In this document: in pieces, positions 1 to 13,000 of the stretch
Layout: the number at the start of each line of letters is the position of its first letter
How positions within the stretch are numbered: the first letter of the stretch is position 1
Position numbers and translations under genes: made by a program
Notes under the pieces: model-generated
The model's database searches: none
Seen by the model: the letters and a program-made list of their open reading frames with translations, nothing else
What the model was told of the DNA's origin: nothing
Assembly (NCBI RefSeq): GCF_002878395.1
Contig: NC_061115.1
Location: 214,309,779-214,373,778 of the forward strand
Reading direction: 5' to 3'
Length of the DNA: 64,000 bases
From: Capsicum annuum
Lineage: Eukaryota; Streptophyta; Magnoliopsida; Solanales; Solanaceae

Positions 1-3000
1 GTCAAACGGGTGAAACGGCACGAACGTGGTGTTTTTGCACCAAATCGGTGTACTATATAGTTTTCTGGGTGGGCCAGGGGCCCGAGCGTGATTTGGGCCA
101 AAAATTGATCGGGCTACCTCAGGTAGGTTGGGAAGCGGCCTAGTGTGGCCCATTATGGTCAACGGGGTGGTTTGGGTGGTCAAACGGGAGAAAGGACACA
201 AACAAGGTATTTTTTTAGCTAAATCAGTGTGCTATAGCCTACAATTTTTGGGGTGGGCTCTGGGCTCGAGCGTGATTTTGACCAAAAATCAACTAGGCTG
301 CCCCAGGTAGGCTAGGGAGCATCTTAGTGTGGTACATTGTGGTCAGCGGGGCGGTTTGGGTGGCCAAACAAGGGAATCGACATGAATCGATCATTTTTGG
401 GCCAAATCGGTGGGCTGCAGCCCACGATTTTTGGGGTGCGCCGGGTTCCCGGGCGTGCTTTGATCCAAAAATCAACTGGGCTGCCCAGAGCAGGCTGGGG
501 AGCGGCCTAGTGTGGTTTCATTGTGGTTAGCGGGGCGGTTTGAGTGGTCAAACGGGTAAAATTAAACAAATAAGGTATTTTCGGGCAAAATCAGTGTATT
601 ATAGCCTATGGTTTTTGGAGTGGGTCGAGGGCCCAGGTGTGATTTGGGTAAAAAATCGACTAAGTTGCCCCAGATAAGCTGGGAAGCAGCCTAGTGTGGT
701 CCATTGTGGTCAGCGGGGCGATTTGGGTGGTCAAACGGGGGAAATAATGCAAACGGGGCATTTTTGGGCCAAATTAGTGTGCTATAGCCCACGGTTATTG
801 GGGTGGGCTCGGGGTTCGATCGTGATTTGGGTTTAAAATCAACCAACCTTTCCCAGGTAGGTTGAAGAGCAGCCTATAGTGGTCCATTGTGGTTAGCGGG
901 GCGATTTGGTTGGTCAAACAGGTGAAACAACCCAAACGGGGCATTTCTGGGCCAAATCGGTATGCTATAGCCTACGATTTTTAGAATGGGCCTTGGGGCT
1001 AAATCAGTGTGCTATAGCCCACGATTTTTGGGGTAGCCTAGGGGCCCAGGAGTGATTTGGGCTGAAATTCGACCAGGATGCCCTAGGCAAGGTGGGGAGA
1101 ATCCTAGTGTGATCCATTGTGGTCAGCGGGGCAGTTTAGGTGGTCAAACGGGTGAAATGGCAAGAACGAGCTAGAGCGTGATTTCATGGTGGGACCGGGG
1201 ATCGAGCGTAATTTGGGTTAAAAATCGACGGGGCTGCCAGGCAGTCTGGGGAGCGTCTTAGTGTTATCCATTGTGGTCAATAGGGCGATTTGGGTGGTCA
1301 AACAGGTGAAACGGCGTGAACAGGCTATTTTTGGGGAAAATCGGTGTGGTATAGCCCACGATTTTTAGGGCAAGCCCAGGGTTCGAGCATGATTATGGCA
1401 AAAAATTGACCGGGCTACCCCAAGCAGGTTGGGGAGCGGCCTAGTGTGGCCCATTGTGTTCAGCAGGGCAGTTTGTGTGGCCAAACATACAAAACGGGGC
1501 AAACAGCCCATTTTCGAGCCAAATCGGTGTGGTATAGCCTATGGTTTTTGGGGTGGGCCCGGATATGATTTTGACCAAAAATATACCTGGCTGCCTTAAG
1601 CATACTGGGGAGCGACCTAGTGTGGTCCGTTGTGGTCAACGGGGCAGTTTAGGTGGTCAAATGGGCGAAACGATACGAATGGGTCATTTTAGGGCAAAAT
1701 TGGTGTGTTATCGCCCATGATTTTTGGGGTGAGCTCTGGGCCCAGGCGTAATTTGGGTCGAAAATCGATCGGGCAACCACAGGCAGGGTGGGGGCGGCCT
1801 AGTGTGGTCCATTATGGTCAGCGGGGCGATTTGAGTGGTCAAAAGGGGTAAATTGTGCAAATGGGCCATTTTTGGGCTAAATCGATGTGCTATAGCCCAC
1901 GATTTTTGCGGTGATCCCGGGGCCCTGGCGTGATTTAGGCCAAAATCGACTGGGCTACCCCAGGCAAGCTGAAGAGCAACCTAGTGTGGTCTATTATAGA
2001 TTGCGGGGCAGTTTGGGTGGTCAAATGGGCAAACAGCGCGAACGGGCCATTTTGGGCCAAATCGGTATGCTATAGCTCACGGTTTTTGGGGTGAGCTCAG
2101 GGCTTGGGCGTTATTTAGGCCAAAAATTGACAGGGCTGCCCCAAGAATGATGGGGAACGGCCTAGTGTGATCCATTATGGTCAACGGAGCGATTTGGTTG
2201 TCAAATGGACGAAACGGCGTGAACGGGCAATTTTCTGGCCAAATCGATGTGCTATAGCCCACGATTTTTGCGGTGGGCTCGGGGCTCGGTTGTGATTTAG
2301 GCTAAAAATTGACCAAGCTTCCCCAGGCAGGCTGGGGAGTGACCTAGTGCGGTCCATTGTGGTCAGCGGGGCGGTTTAGGTGGTCAAATAGGTAAAACAG
2401 CGCGAACGGGGCCATCTTTGTGCCAAATCGTAGTGTTATATCCCACGGATTTTGGGGTGGGCTCGGGCGTGATTTAGGCCAAAAATCAACCAGGTTACCC
2501 CAGGCAGGCTAGAAAGCGGCATAGTATGGTCCATTGCGGTCAGCGGGGCAATTTGGATTGGCAAAATGATGCGAACAGCTATTTTCAGGCTAAATCGATG
2601 TGCTATAGCCCACGATTTTTGTGGTGGGCTTGGGGATCGAGCGTGATTTTAGTCACAAATCGATCGGGTTGCTGCCTAGTGTGGTCCATTGTGGTCAACA
2701 AGACGGTTTGAATAGTCAAACGGGAGAAATAGTGCGAATGAGCCATTTTTAGGCCAAATAGGTGTGTCATAGCCCACAATTTTCAGAGCAATCCCGGGTA
2801 TGAGTTGGGTCAAAAATCTATCGGGCTGCCCCAGGCAGGATGGGGAGCGGCTTAGTATAGTCCATTGTGATTAGCGAGGCAGTTTGGGTAGTCAAACAGC
2901 GCGAACGGGCTATTTTCAGGTTAAATTGGTGTGCTCTAGCCCATGATTTTTGGGGTGAGCTCATGGTCCGGGCGTGATTTGGGTCGAAAATTGATTCGTC

Positions 3001-4402
3001 TACCCCAGGTAGGCTGAGGAGAAGTCTAGTGCGGTCCATTGTGGTCAGCAGGGCGGTTTGGGTGGTCAACGGGCGAAACGGCGTGAATGGACCATTTTCG
3101 AGCCAAATTGGTGTCCTATAGCCCACGGTTTTAGGGGTGGGCCTAGGGCTAGGGTATGATTTTGGTCAAAAATTGATTGGGCTGCCCCAGGCAGGCTGCG
3201 GGGCAGCCAAGTATGGTCCATTGTGGTCAGCGGAGCGGTTTGAGTAGTTAAATGGGTAAAATGGCGCAAACGGGCTATTTTCGGGCCAAATTGGTGTTCT
3301 ATAACTCGCAGTTTTTAGGGCGAGCCTCGGGCCCGAGCGTGATTTGTGCCAAATTAATCTGACTGCCCCAGGCAGGCTGGGGAGCAGCCTAGTGTGGTCA
3401 GCGGGGCGGTTTGAGTTGTCAAATGGGCAAAACGGCGCGAAAGGGGCATTTTCGAGCCAAATCAGTGTGCTGTAGCCCACGACTTTAAAGGCAGGTTTGG
3501 GGCCCCGACATAATTTGGGCCGATAATCAATCGGACTGCCCTAGGCAGGCTGGGGAGCGGCCTAGAGTAGTCAAATATGGTCAACGGGGCAGTTTGAGTG
3601 GTCAAACTGGCGAAACAGCGCGAATGGGCCATTTTTTGGCTAAATCGATATGTTAAAGCCCATATTTTTTAGGTGGGCCCCAGGCCGGTGGATAATTTAG
3701 GCCAAAAATTAACTAGGCTACCTTAGACAGGTTGGAGAGCGGCCTAGTGTGGTCCATTATGGTCAGCAGGGCGGTTTGGGTGGTCAAACGGGCAAAACGG
3801 CGTGAACGGGCTATTTTCGAGCCAAATCGATGTGTTATAGCTCACAATTTTCGGGGTGGGTTTGGGGCCCGAGCGTGATTTTGGTCAAAAATTGATAGGG
3901 TTGCCCCAGGCAAGCTGGGGAGCGGCCTAGTGTGGTCAGTGGGGCGATTTGGGTAGTCAAACAGATGAAACGACGTGAACGGGCAATTTTTGGGCCAAAT
4001 CGATGTGCTATAGCCCACGATTTTTGGGGTGGGTCTGGGCTCGAACGTGATTTATGCTCAAAATCAATCGAGTTGCCCCAGGCAGGGTGAGGAGCAGCCT
4101 CGTGTGTTCCATTGTGGTCAGTGCGGCGGATTGGGTGGTCAAATGGGCAAAACGGTGCGAACGGGCCATTTTCGAGCCAAATCATTGTGCTATAACCCAC
4201 GGTTTTTGGGGTGGGATCGGGCATGATTTAGGCCAAAAATTGATCGGGCTGTCCCAGGTAGGATGGAGAGCGGCCTATTATGGTCCATTATGGTCAGTGG
4301 GGCGGTTTGGGTGGTCAAACGGGCGAAACGGCGCGAAAGGGCCATTTTCGGGCCAAATCGGTATGCTATAGCCCACGATTTTTGGGGTGGGACCGGGGCC
4401 TG
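1..4402. repeat. 182-bp satellite array, left part
   Basis: About 24 head-to-tail monomers. Adjacent copies of the landmark TGTGCTATAGCCCACG near 4004, 4186 and 4362 lie 182 and 176 bp apart. Each monomer carries the landmarks GCCTAGTGTGGTCCATTGTG, GGTGGTCAAACGGG and GGGCTGCCCCAGGCAGGCTG. Monomers differ by scattered substitutions and short deletions, with a partial extra monomer near 980-1020 and a shortened one near 1165-1200. The 182-bp period matches the published length of the CL14 subtelomeric satellite of potato and tomato; that identity is inferred from length and clade, not aligned. The array continues off the left edge. Open frames here are by-products of the repeat. Confidence 0.9.
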
Positions 4403-5202
4403 TGATATGATAAATACTTGGAAATACAAGAAAAGGCACAAAACATACTCCAAAATAGTCCACAAGTTCAAAGAACAGAGGACCCCTTTGATGACCACTC
4501 TCGGATTCAACAAATACAACAAGGATACATTATAAAAATGGTGTATTTCACACCAAAACAGCCAACAAAACAACAATGGTGTGAAGAACAAGATGAACAA
4601 CAATAACACAAGTTTCATATTTAATAAAGGACCCAAAACAATCCACTACACAAGATAACAACAACAAAAGTAAAGATAGAAAGTAAGACATATCTTATTA
4701 CAAGGCCTAAGAACTAGGGTGTGGATTGAACACCCAAACCCTTAGAAACATGTAATAAGAACACCTACACTCTTCTTGGACATAAGAGGGACCTCAATCT
4801 CCCAAGCACCCAACGTTCCAAGCCAAGAACAAACAACACAAGTGATTCCACACTTGGTGTTCACCTAATTTCGGGTTTGCCTCTAAGAGAAGAGAGGACT
4901 TGTGTTACAAAGTGTTACACACTCTCAAAATATCATCAATAACTAATGAATGAAACCCTAAAAGGTTCTATTTATAGTCATTACAAAAATAGAAGCTAAA
5001 ATGTCTAAAATGCCCCTCTAGAGATAGGTGCCCTTTAAGTGTAATGTAGGGATTGTCTTGTTGTGTTTCAAGGCTCATCTTTACACTTCAAATGTGAGAT
5101 TAGGGTTGGGTTGGTGTGTTTTAAGTCCTTCACTTGCACACTCCAAGTGTCGGGTTCATTACGCTCTCATATACGTCCATCTTTGTGATCGTACTTGTAT
5201 CA
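4403..5202 (-). mobile_element. Solo LTR (800 bp) inside the satellite
   Basis: Non-satellite DNA interrupts one monomer. It starts TGATA and ends TATCA (5-bp inverted ends, TG...CA). It is flanked by GCCTG (4398-4402) and GCCCG (5203-5207), a 5-bp target duplication with one mismatch; removing insert and one copy restores the monomer. A TATAAATAG box on the minus strand near 4970 suggests minus orientation. No internal domain or second LTR is present, so this is a recombined solo LTR. Superfamily (Copia or Ty3) cannot be told from the LTR alone. Confidence 0.8.
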
Positions 5203-6000
5203 GCCCGGGCGTGATTTGGGTCAAAAATCGATCGGGTTACTCCAGGCAGGCTGGGAGGTGGCCTAGTGTGGTCCATTGTGCTCACTGGGGTGGTTTGGGT
5301 TGTCAAACAGGCGAAACGGTGTGAACGGGCCATTTTCAGGTCAAATCTTTGTGTTATAGCTCACGGTTTTTGGGATGGGCACGGACGTGATTTGTCCCAA
5401 AAATCGACTGGGCTACCCCAGGTAGGCTGGGGAGCGGCCTAGTGTGGTCTATTGTGGTCAGCGAGGCGATTTGGGTGGTCAAACGAGTGAAATGGCGCGA
5501 ATGGGCCATTTTTGGGCCAAATCAGTGTGCTATAGCCCACTATTTTCGAGATGGGCTCGAGGCCCGGGCATGATTTGGATCGAAAATCGATCGGGCTGCT
5601 CTAGGCCGCTGAGGAGCGGCCTAGTGTCGTCCATTGTGGTCAGCGAGGCGGTTTGGGTGGTCAAACAGGCAAAACGGCGCGAACGAACCATTTTCGGGCT
5701 AAATCAGTGTGCTATAGCACACGGTTTTTTGGGGTAGGCCCGAGACCCGGGCGTGATTTGGACCAAAAATCTATCAGGCTGCCTAAGGCAGGCTGGAGAG
5801 TGCCTAGTTTTGTCCATTGTGGTCAACGGGGCGATTTGGGTGGTCAAACAGGTGAAACGACCCGAACGAACCTTTTTCGGACCAAATTGATATTCTATAG
5901 ACCACGATTTTCGAAGTGGACCCGGGGCCTGGGCGTTATTTGGATCAAAAATTGATCGAGCTGCCCCAAGCAGGCTGGGGAGCAGCCTAGTGTGGTCCAT
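5203..6000. repeat. 182-bp satellite array, right part
   Basis: About four and a half further monomers of the same satellite continue in the same orientation and register after the solo LTR. The array stops abruptly after GCCTAGTGTGGTCCAT at about 6000, in the same part of the monomer where many copies have this block. Beyond it the DNA is ordinary AT-rich spacer. Confidence 0.9.
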
Positions 6001-6304
6001 AAAGATTTAAAACATTCAACAATAACTTTGTTAGATACAAGCAAATTCCTTTAAATTGTTACCTAATTCTCTCTTCTGATACCTTCGTTTTAGCAATTTT
6101 ATTTTTCTTTTGTATAACTTTATTGATCGACATGAAATACTCGTACAACGCCCGTACGGTACTAGTAACAGTAAAACTAAATGAATCACACTAGTAGTTT
6201 AGTTGTTGGGACAAGGAACAATCCCAAAACAAATAAATTATACTTTCCAGCATTTAATTATGAATATTAATTAGACCCAAAAATAAGAACCATCCATGTA
6301 GAAG

Positions 6305-6590
6305 GTAGGATAGATAATCCCTTATCGTTTGGTTTGAGGTATAAAAAATCTAAGGGATAAGTTATCCCAGGATAAAATAAAAAATCACTTAATCCCTTGT
6401 TTGGTTGGAGGAATTAATTCAACCCGGAATAACTTATCCCACCATTTTCCCCTTAGTGATGGGATAACTTATCCCATATACATGGTGGAATAAGTTATCC
6501 CGGATAATCCCGGGATAACTAATCCCGATATTAGCTATCCCGGAATAACAATTTTCCAACCAAACGACCCCACGTCTATCCCATCCTGAT
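6305..6590. mobile_element. Foldback MITE-like element
   Basis: A palindrome-rich block. TCGTTTGGTTTG near 6327 is inverted as CCAACCAAACGACC near 6557-6570, and GGATAGA near 6309 is inverted as TCTATCC near 6577. The interior repeats GGATAAGTTATCC-type palindromes several times. It has no coding capacity. Exact ends and target duplication are not clear. The 300 bp before it (6001-6300) show no gene or recognisable repeat. Confidence 0.55.
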
Positions 6591-6667
6591 AACTAAACGC
6601 CTCCGTAAGGAATACGACTGTACAACAAGAGAACTGCACACCCAGAAAGTATAAAATGCAATGTTGG

Positions 6668-6756
6668 TAAACAACAACATACCCAGTGATTTCCCACCTA
6701 GTGGGGTTTGAAGAGGGTCAAATAAACGCAGTCCATACCAATACCTACGAAGGAGA
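6668..6756 (-). mobile_element. TS-type SINE fragment
   Basis: The plus strand reads AACAACAACATACCCAGTG, then a GTGGGGTTTG...ACGCAGTCCATACC block. This is the 3' half, with terminal TTG repeats, of the abundant Solanaceae SINE in reverse orientation. It lies in the 3' flank of NOC4. Confidence 0.6.
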
Positions 6757-7080
6757 ATATTGGTATAGTATACAATGTAATATTTCAAAAATGAGTATTT
6801 CTCTGGTAATCTTTTTGAGCCTCACGAGTACACAGTAAATTCTCCCAAAATTTATATCCTCTCCTCGACATTCAACAGTGACAAGATACAAGACTTTATC
6901 AAGAACAAATGCTAAAAAGCCGCCACTACGCATTAAAATATAGCTTTAGTGAAATTGTCAAAAGATTTGCTTCCTGAAAGAAAGAAATGAGAAATTTGAT
7001 TGAATCATGATACAAATTAGAAACAAAAAATTGATAACGAACATTCACATCAGGTTGAGAACCATTTGGTTCCCGTAAAA

Positions 7081-10000
7081 TCATGAGCTCTCCCCTCGAC
7101 TTCGCTTTGCAGAAAAATGACCATTTTCTTTTGATGTATTGTCCAGAACTGCAGTACTATCCTTATCCTTCAATTTGAAAGTCCAACCTAGAAAATCGGA
7201 CTCCGGAAACAACAAAGTTGGAGTTGCTGTGTAGAATGCAAGGGGGACCTGTTTAACTCGCCTCCTAATCTGCAATTAAGTATCATAGTTAGACTGCCAT
7301 TACATGCAACATTAACATTAATAATAGAGGAGGGCAGATGGCCAGCATACAACATGGAGACGGAGTTAAAATGCCAACAACAACATATCCAGTGAATTCC
7401 CACAAAGTGGGGTCTGGGGAGGGTAAAGTGTACGCAGTCCATATCACTACCTCAGATGAAGTAGAGAGGTTGTTTCCGATAGACCGAAAAAGGAATGTCA
7501 AAAACCCAATACCAAAAGGAAATTTAATCCTACTACTGTGAGGTCTACGACAGCCACAAAAGAGAAATGGCAAAGCAACTCAGGCCATTTAATCAAACGA
7601 CACAACTCATCGGTTAAAGCAATTATAATACTGAAGAGAGTATGTCAGCCAATTGCAGCAAACTTTTCTAGAAAAATTATTGTCAACCAATAAGTAAATG
7701 ATTATCATTATACAACCAAAACAAATGTAGTTGCTTAGTGAACATTACCTCATCACCAAAAATTGTTGCATATGAACCAGAACTGAAATCGTTGACTGCT
7801 ACTTCAGTAGTTTTAGCTCTTACTGTCAAATCATTCTCAAGGGACAAAACAAATCTAACAACACGTAAAAGAAGAAACAGACTTAGTTCAAAAGCTCAAT
7901 TAAACCAACCATAAATGCCCATCGACACAGGAGAAGCTATAATCATATGATACACTTACCTTGAAACCGGTGGGCAGTAGTGATGACGGAGTGTGTCAAC
8001 TTCCCACAAAGAACTCCCTGTGGAATGGTAGAATTCAACACATCATCTATGTCAAAAATAGTGTTTTAAACAAGCAAAATGAAAACTTTACATTGAGGAA
8101 GCGCTCACTAGTCACTTCTATACCTTACAAATACCCCAACAACCAAAGCATTTCTAATGACTAAGCAAACACACTCGGAATATTGATCCAGAAAACTTAA
8201 CTTCCACTTAAAGGTATACTTGATCAAGTTATGCTAATAAGCAAATGTTGAAACGACAAGGAGTTAATTTACACTTGTTCACAACCCCAATCCAAAGATC
8301 CTGTAGCTAAAAAAGACCAAGTAATTCCTTGGCCATCCCTTTCCACCGAAAGAAGAATGGAAAGTATTCTCCGCCAAAAGAGGTAGTAATATAACCCCAA
8401 AGAAAAAAAAAATTAATTAGACAAGTACCCATTCAAGTTGATTGGGGACTTTGAAAAGCCTTTTACCAGATTAGAAAACAAAAAAAGAGACGGCAAAATG
8501 CGTGACACTACATTGGTTGACCTACTGAAGCTCAGAGTTGTAAGGTCATGGGAATGCATTTTCAACACAATTTAGAAGGAAACAAGAAGTGGTACAGGAG
8601 ACTGTGATAGCTGAATTATTGAACTTTATAATGTCATGAAACAAGAAAATTACTCATTGCATTAGTCTTCAAAGGATCAGTCTGCTTGTCATCAAAAGGA
8701 TCAATGCCAGTCTTCATGCTTGATTTTACTCTGCTGGGACTGGAGACGTTGGTGCTATCATCAGCCCCACTCTCTGCACTTTTAATGTCTGTAGTAGTCT
8801 CATTACCACCCTCCTACAAAGAATTTTTACCTCAAATATGAGCTTTACAAATCTACAGTTACAAGGTAGCAGGCAAAAAACTTTACTATGACATTTTCCA
8901 AACAGAAATATTTTGCACCTGTGACCCACAAGTTTTTTGTTGAGAAGGAAACATTTTTTGTATAACTATTTGCTGCATAAAACCTGCAGTCATTCATACT
9001 TACAATGGAATAAAGGAAGATGTACTAAGCTATAACCTACTTACAGAGATCCTATAACATCAACAAAAGATTCTACATCTTCCATATATCATGTTTACAC
9101 AAAAAATAGAAAAGGGCATCTTCCTGCATCACACAAGTTGTGTGTCATCCATTCACAAAATAAATAATAACTACTACTCAATCACAAACTAGTTAGGGTT
9201 AACTACATGAGTGTTGTACATCCATTCTGCTCTATTTAGATCCGTTTCGCTCCATTGCTCAATAAATTTGTTTTCTACACAAGCTAGGGTTCCCTAAATC
9301 TCAGTTTAGCCCTTCACTGTCCCACATAGATACAAAATCTCAAACAATGACTTCAGCAGAAAAGTAGGGTAAGATGCCATAGTCTTACCTGGTGCACCAA
9401 GCAATTTATGGAAGGATGTCTCCTCAAGAGATTATGAATTAGAGCGACAATGACTAATGCTCCAGAAGGAGGGACAGCAAGTGATAGCCAACTGAGTTTT
9501 TTACAAAACGAAGCTGCCAAATATGCAGGAAGAAGTGGTGATTTCAAGCATGAATCAAGAAGCTGCAAGTGACATTCTGCAATTAGCGTCCATAAACATA
9601 ACAACTACATCTACCATATTGCAACATATTGAAAAAAATATTTCCATCCAAGACAATCACAAATTAATTGACAAGTAAACCATGTTGTACTGACACCTTC
9701 TCTTTATTGATCAGAAATTAACTGATTTTTCAATGAGTAACACACGAAATATCACATAGCTCAAATATCCCTTTTCTGCTTGATAAGATCAGTTCAGTAT
9801 GCATACTCCTCCAGAGAAACCAATGATGGAACTACGATGGACTTCATGAATCTGAATTCACTTCCTAAACTACAGAAATGACAGTAATCCAATGACAACC
9901 ATATACAGAAAATATAGAATATGCAGAATTTTTCCAAGTTTACAGTATTCATACTTTCCTTGGGTGCATGCAACAAAGAAAGTCTGATAGTCCCTGCCTT

Positions 10001-13000
10001 CAGGTGGAAATTCATGTTACATATGGGATTGGTATAAACTATAATCCCCAAAAAAATATCTCATAGTTTGAAAGTCCGCATAGCAACCATACAACGAGAG
10101 AAAAATAAAAATTTTGCCATTACCTGGAAAAACCTAGCCCTATGTTTTGCCATAAAAACAGAAGATTCCAATAGAGCATAGAGCTTTTCATAGAAGTTGG
10201 GGTAATCTAGACCATGTTGTGTCATGAGAACGAACAAGCTGCTAAGAGCCATCACACTGACTACCCCGCCAATATCATATGACCGGGTTAAGAAATCACT
10301 GCATATGAAAAAAGTACTGGAGTCACTCATGAAGACTTATTAAGTCTGAATGAATAGAAGCAATGAGACAAACAAGAAAAGAGTACAATGTATTACCACA
10401 ACATGAGAGGATTAGACAGATAGGGAATAACAACTTGATGAAGGTTCACCAGAACCTGAGATCACAAAGCAAAAGAGAGAATGTTAGAAATCGTCATAAC
10501 AATCACGTTTCAGGAGTTAGAAAGCAGAACAGAATCACAAACAAAGCTGGCTTTGGAATAATACCACTTCAACCAAATCTTTTGAGAGGGTCACTGGAAA
10601 AGTTAATGTGAAATAGATTTTACTTCTCTGTCCCAGAATTGTTGCCCATCGGCTTTCAAAGGCTAGTTAAGGTTGGTGAAAGCTAAGGTTACGCTAAAAT
10701 TTCACAAATGTGTACAGTTTCATGATAAAGATAACTCATGAAAACTGCTAAATCATATTGAGGAACTATTAGCCATAGGACAGATATCTATTTTTTCACA
10801 TAAACATGCTATGCACTACAAAACATTAAAGTTCAAATGAAAATAACGATGTAATATGACAGCATCACTAACCACAACTTGGATCAAGTTGTGATACTGG
10901 ATAAGAAAAGAATAGATGGAGCAGAGATCATGGAAGTACGGATGTTCCCAAAATATGAAAGCAAAACCTTGTTCCAATGCATGAAACAGATATCCACTCA
11001 ATGGAACTGTTTATTTACCTCTTTGTAAAGATCAACTGGAAGTGGTAGTCCAAGGAATGATATCCAGGCTTTAGAAAATCTCAGTTTCATCTTTTTTGCG
11101 ATGTTGGCTGGAGATAAAACCTAAAAATCACAAAGTATTCAAAATATTAGCTTGCATCAAAACCCAAAGAGAATCAGTAAATGTCCATAAAGAACACACT
11201 AACAATGTGAGGCACACAGAGGAAAAGGTCTTTTTTTAATTCTTAATTTCTTTTCTTTTTAAATTACAAAGTTTTTACAGTAGATACCTTGATATTAGTT
11301 GCTTCGTCCTTGCACTGCTTTCCGGTGTGACCTTTCTCATTTTCTTTTCCAGTAAATATACCTAAATCCACATAAATTTAAAATCACATCAATAGGCAAT
11401 AAGACAAAAATATTAAGTTAGAATAGGTCATATTGCACGCATTGCCAAGAAGAATGATACGAGCAGCTTGCTTTAGGTAGGTCATATTGCACGCATTGCC
11501 AAGAAGAATGATACGAGCAGCTTGCTTTAGGCCTGAAATAGTAAAAACTAAAAACTGCTAAAATTTAAATTGTAGAATCCTGTCAAACTCTATTTTTCTT
11601 TTCCTTGTGATATGGTAATTTCTCTAGATCTTCTCCTCCTCTCGATTTTTCTTTCAAAAGCTTTTTTATGGATAAATTGTTCTTCGATTTAATCAAGAAG
11701 TTTGATTTCTCTGTTTGTTCAATGCCAGCTTCGCCTTTTGATTCCTTTCCTTTACATAGTCAGATTTTTAGTGAACCTTGTATTTGCTTCTAACCTTTGT
11801 AACCTGGGAGCGTTCACCATAGGTAGAAGAAGTTCACAATGTACGTGAGTTCATCAACAACCACTCGGTCGGATATGATGTTGTCTGGTTTGGATGAGGT
11901 TCAATTTGATAAGGAGAGGAGACCTTGCTTATTAATCTACACAAGTCGTGACAATTTCACCTTTCTCAGATGCATAGAATCTAAAGCTTGCTTTTGTATT
12001 TTTGTACGTGTATGTTTAGTGGCTAGAGTTATTTGTAATAATTGATTTTGATATCAACAATGAAAATAAGCTCTTTCCATACTCTACTGATACTTGATAT
12101 GAGAAATAGCCCCCTTAAAAACATCACACTCCATTCAACTTCTATAAGACTGCAACCTACAGTCCCGACTCCCGACTAGGTCACTAACCATTTATGAGTG
12201 CAGTTACAAAAGTAGTCTGGTGAATCAAACACGATTTCTGACAGGAAATGAACTATCAAGGTGTAATGACCTGAGAAATGGCAATAAAATGAATGCAGTC
12301 ACTCCAGTTAAAAACTAGAAAGACAGAGGGAAATAACTAACACTAAAATCAACAGCCACGATCAGAATTCAGTTAATGAGCTCCGGGGTCTCAAATGCAG
12401 CCAGCTGGACAAGTTCTGTTATAAAGCCTAAAAAACTCGTTTGGCAGAGTATTATGGCATAACTGGTATAGTCCAAATTCTCGTCTCTCTTTCTATCCTC
12501 TAACTTGATTCTATTCTATTCTATTCTCTTCCATTCTACAGGTTACAAGCTCATCTATGGAGTCGAGTAGATAGTTTTCCATATTTTTAGTTATCCTTTA
12601 GTTTTCATAGTTGTAATCATCATTCAATATCAATCAATATACTATCAGAAAATTGTCCCAAAAATATTGTGATTACTCCTTTTTAGCTTTTGAGAATTGA
12701 GATCATAACACAAGGGCAGCCCGGTGTACAAAAGCTTCCGCTATGCGCAGGGTCGGGGGAAGGGCCCCACCATAAGGGTGTATTGCTTGCAGCCTTGCCA
12801 ATGCATTTCTACCAAAGGCTGTTTCCAAGGCTTGAACCTGTGACCTCGCATTTCTGCCAGAGGCTGTTTCCAAGGCTTGAACCTGTGACCTCCTGGTCAC
12901 ATAGAGGCAACTTTACAAGTTACTCCAAGACTCCCCTTTAGCAAATGAACTATCAAGACTCGATGAATTGAAGGCTTATTTTCTATTTTACTGCACTTTC

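Noticed and set aside
4190..4636. 148-codon minus-strand frame crossing the satellite into the inserted DNA
   Set aside because: It joins the solo LTR to a satellite monomer and so is a chance fusion.
128..5955. Many open frames of 60-150 codons with repeated phrases such as GYSTxIWPENGPFAPFRPF
   Set aside because: They track the satellite monomers in several frames on both strands and change with the period; no start context, introns or homology.
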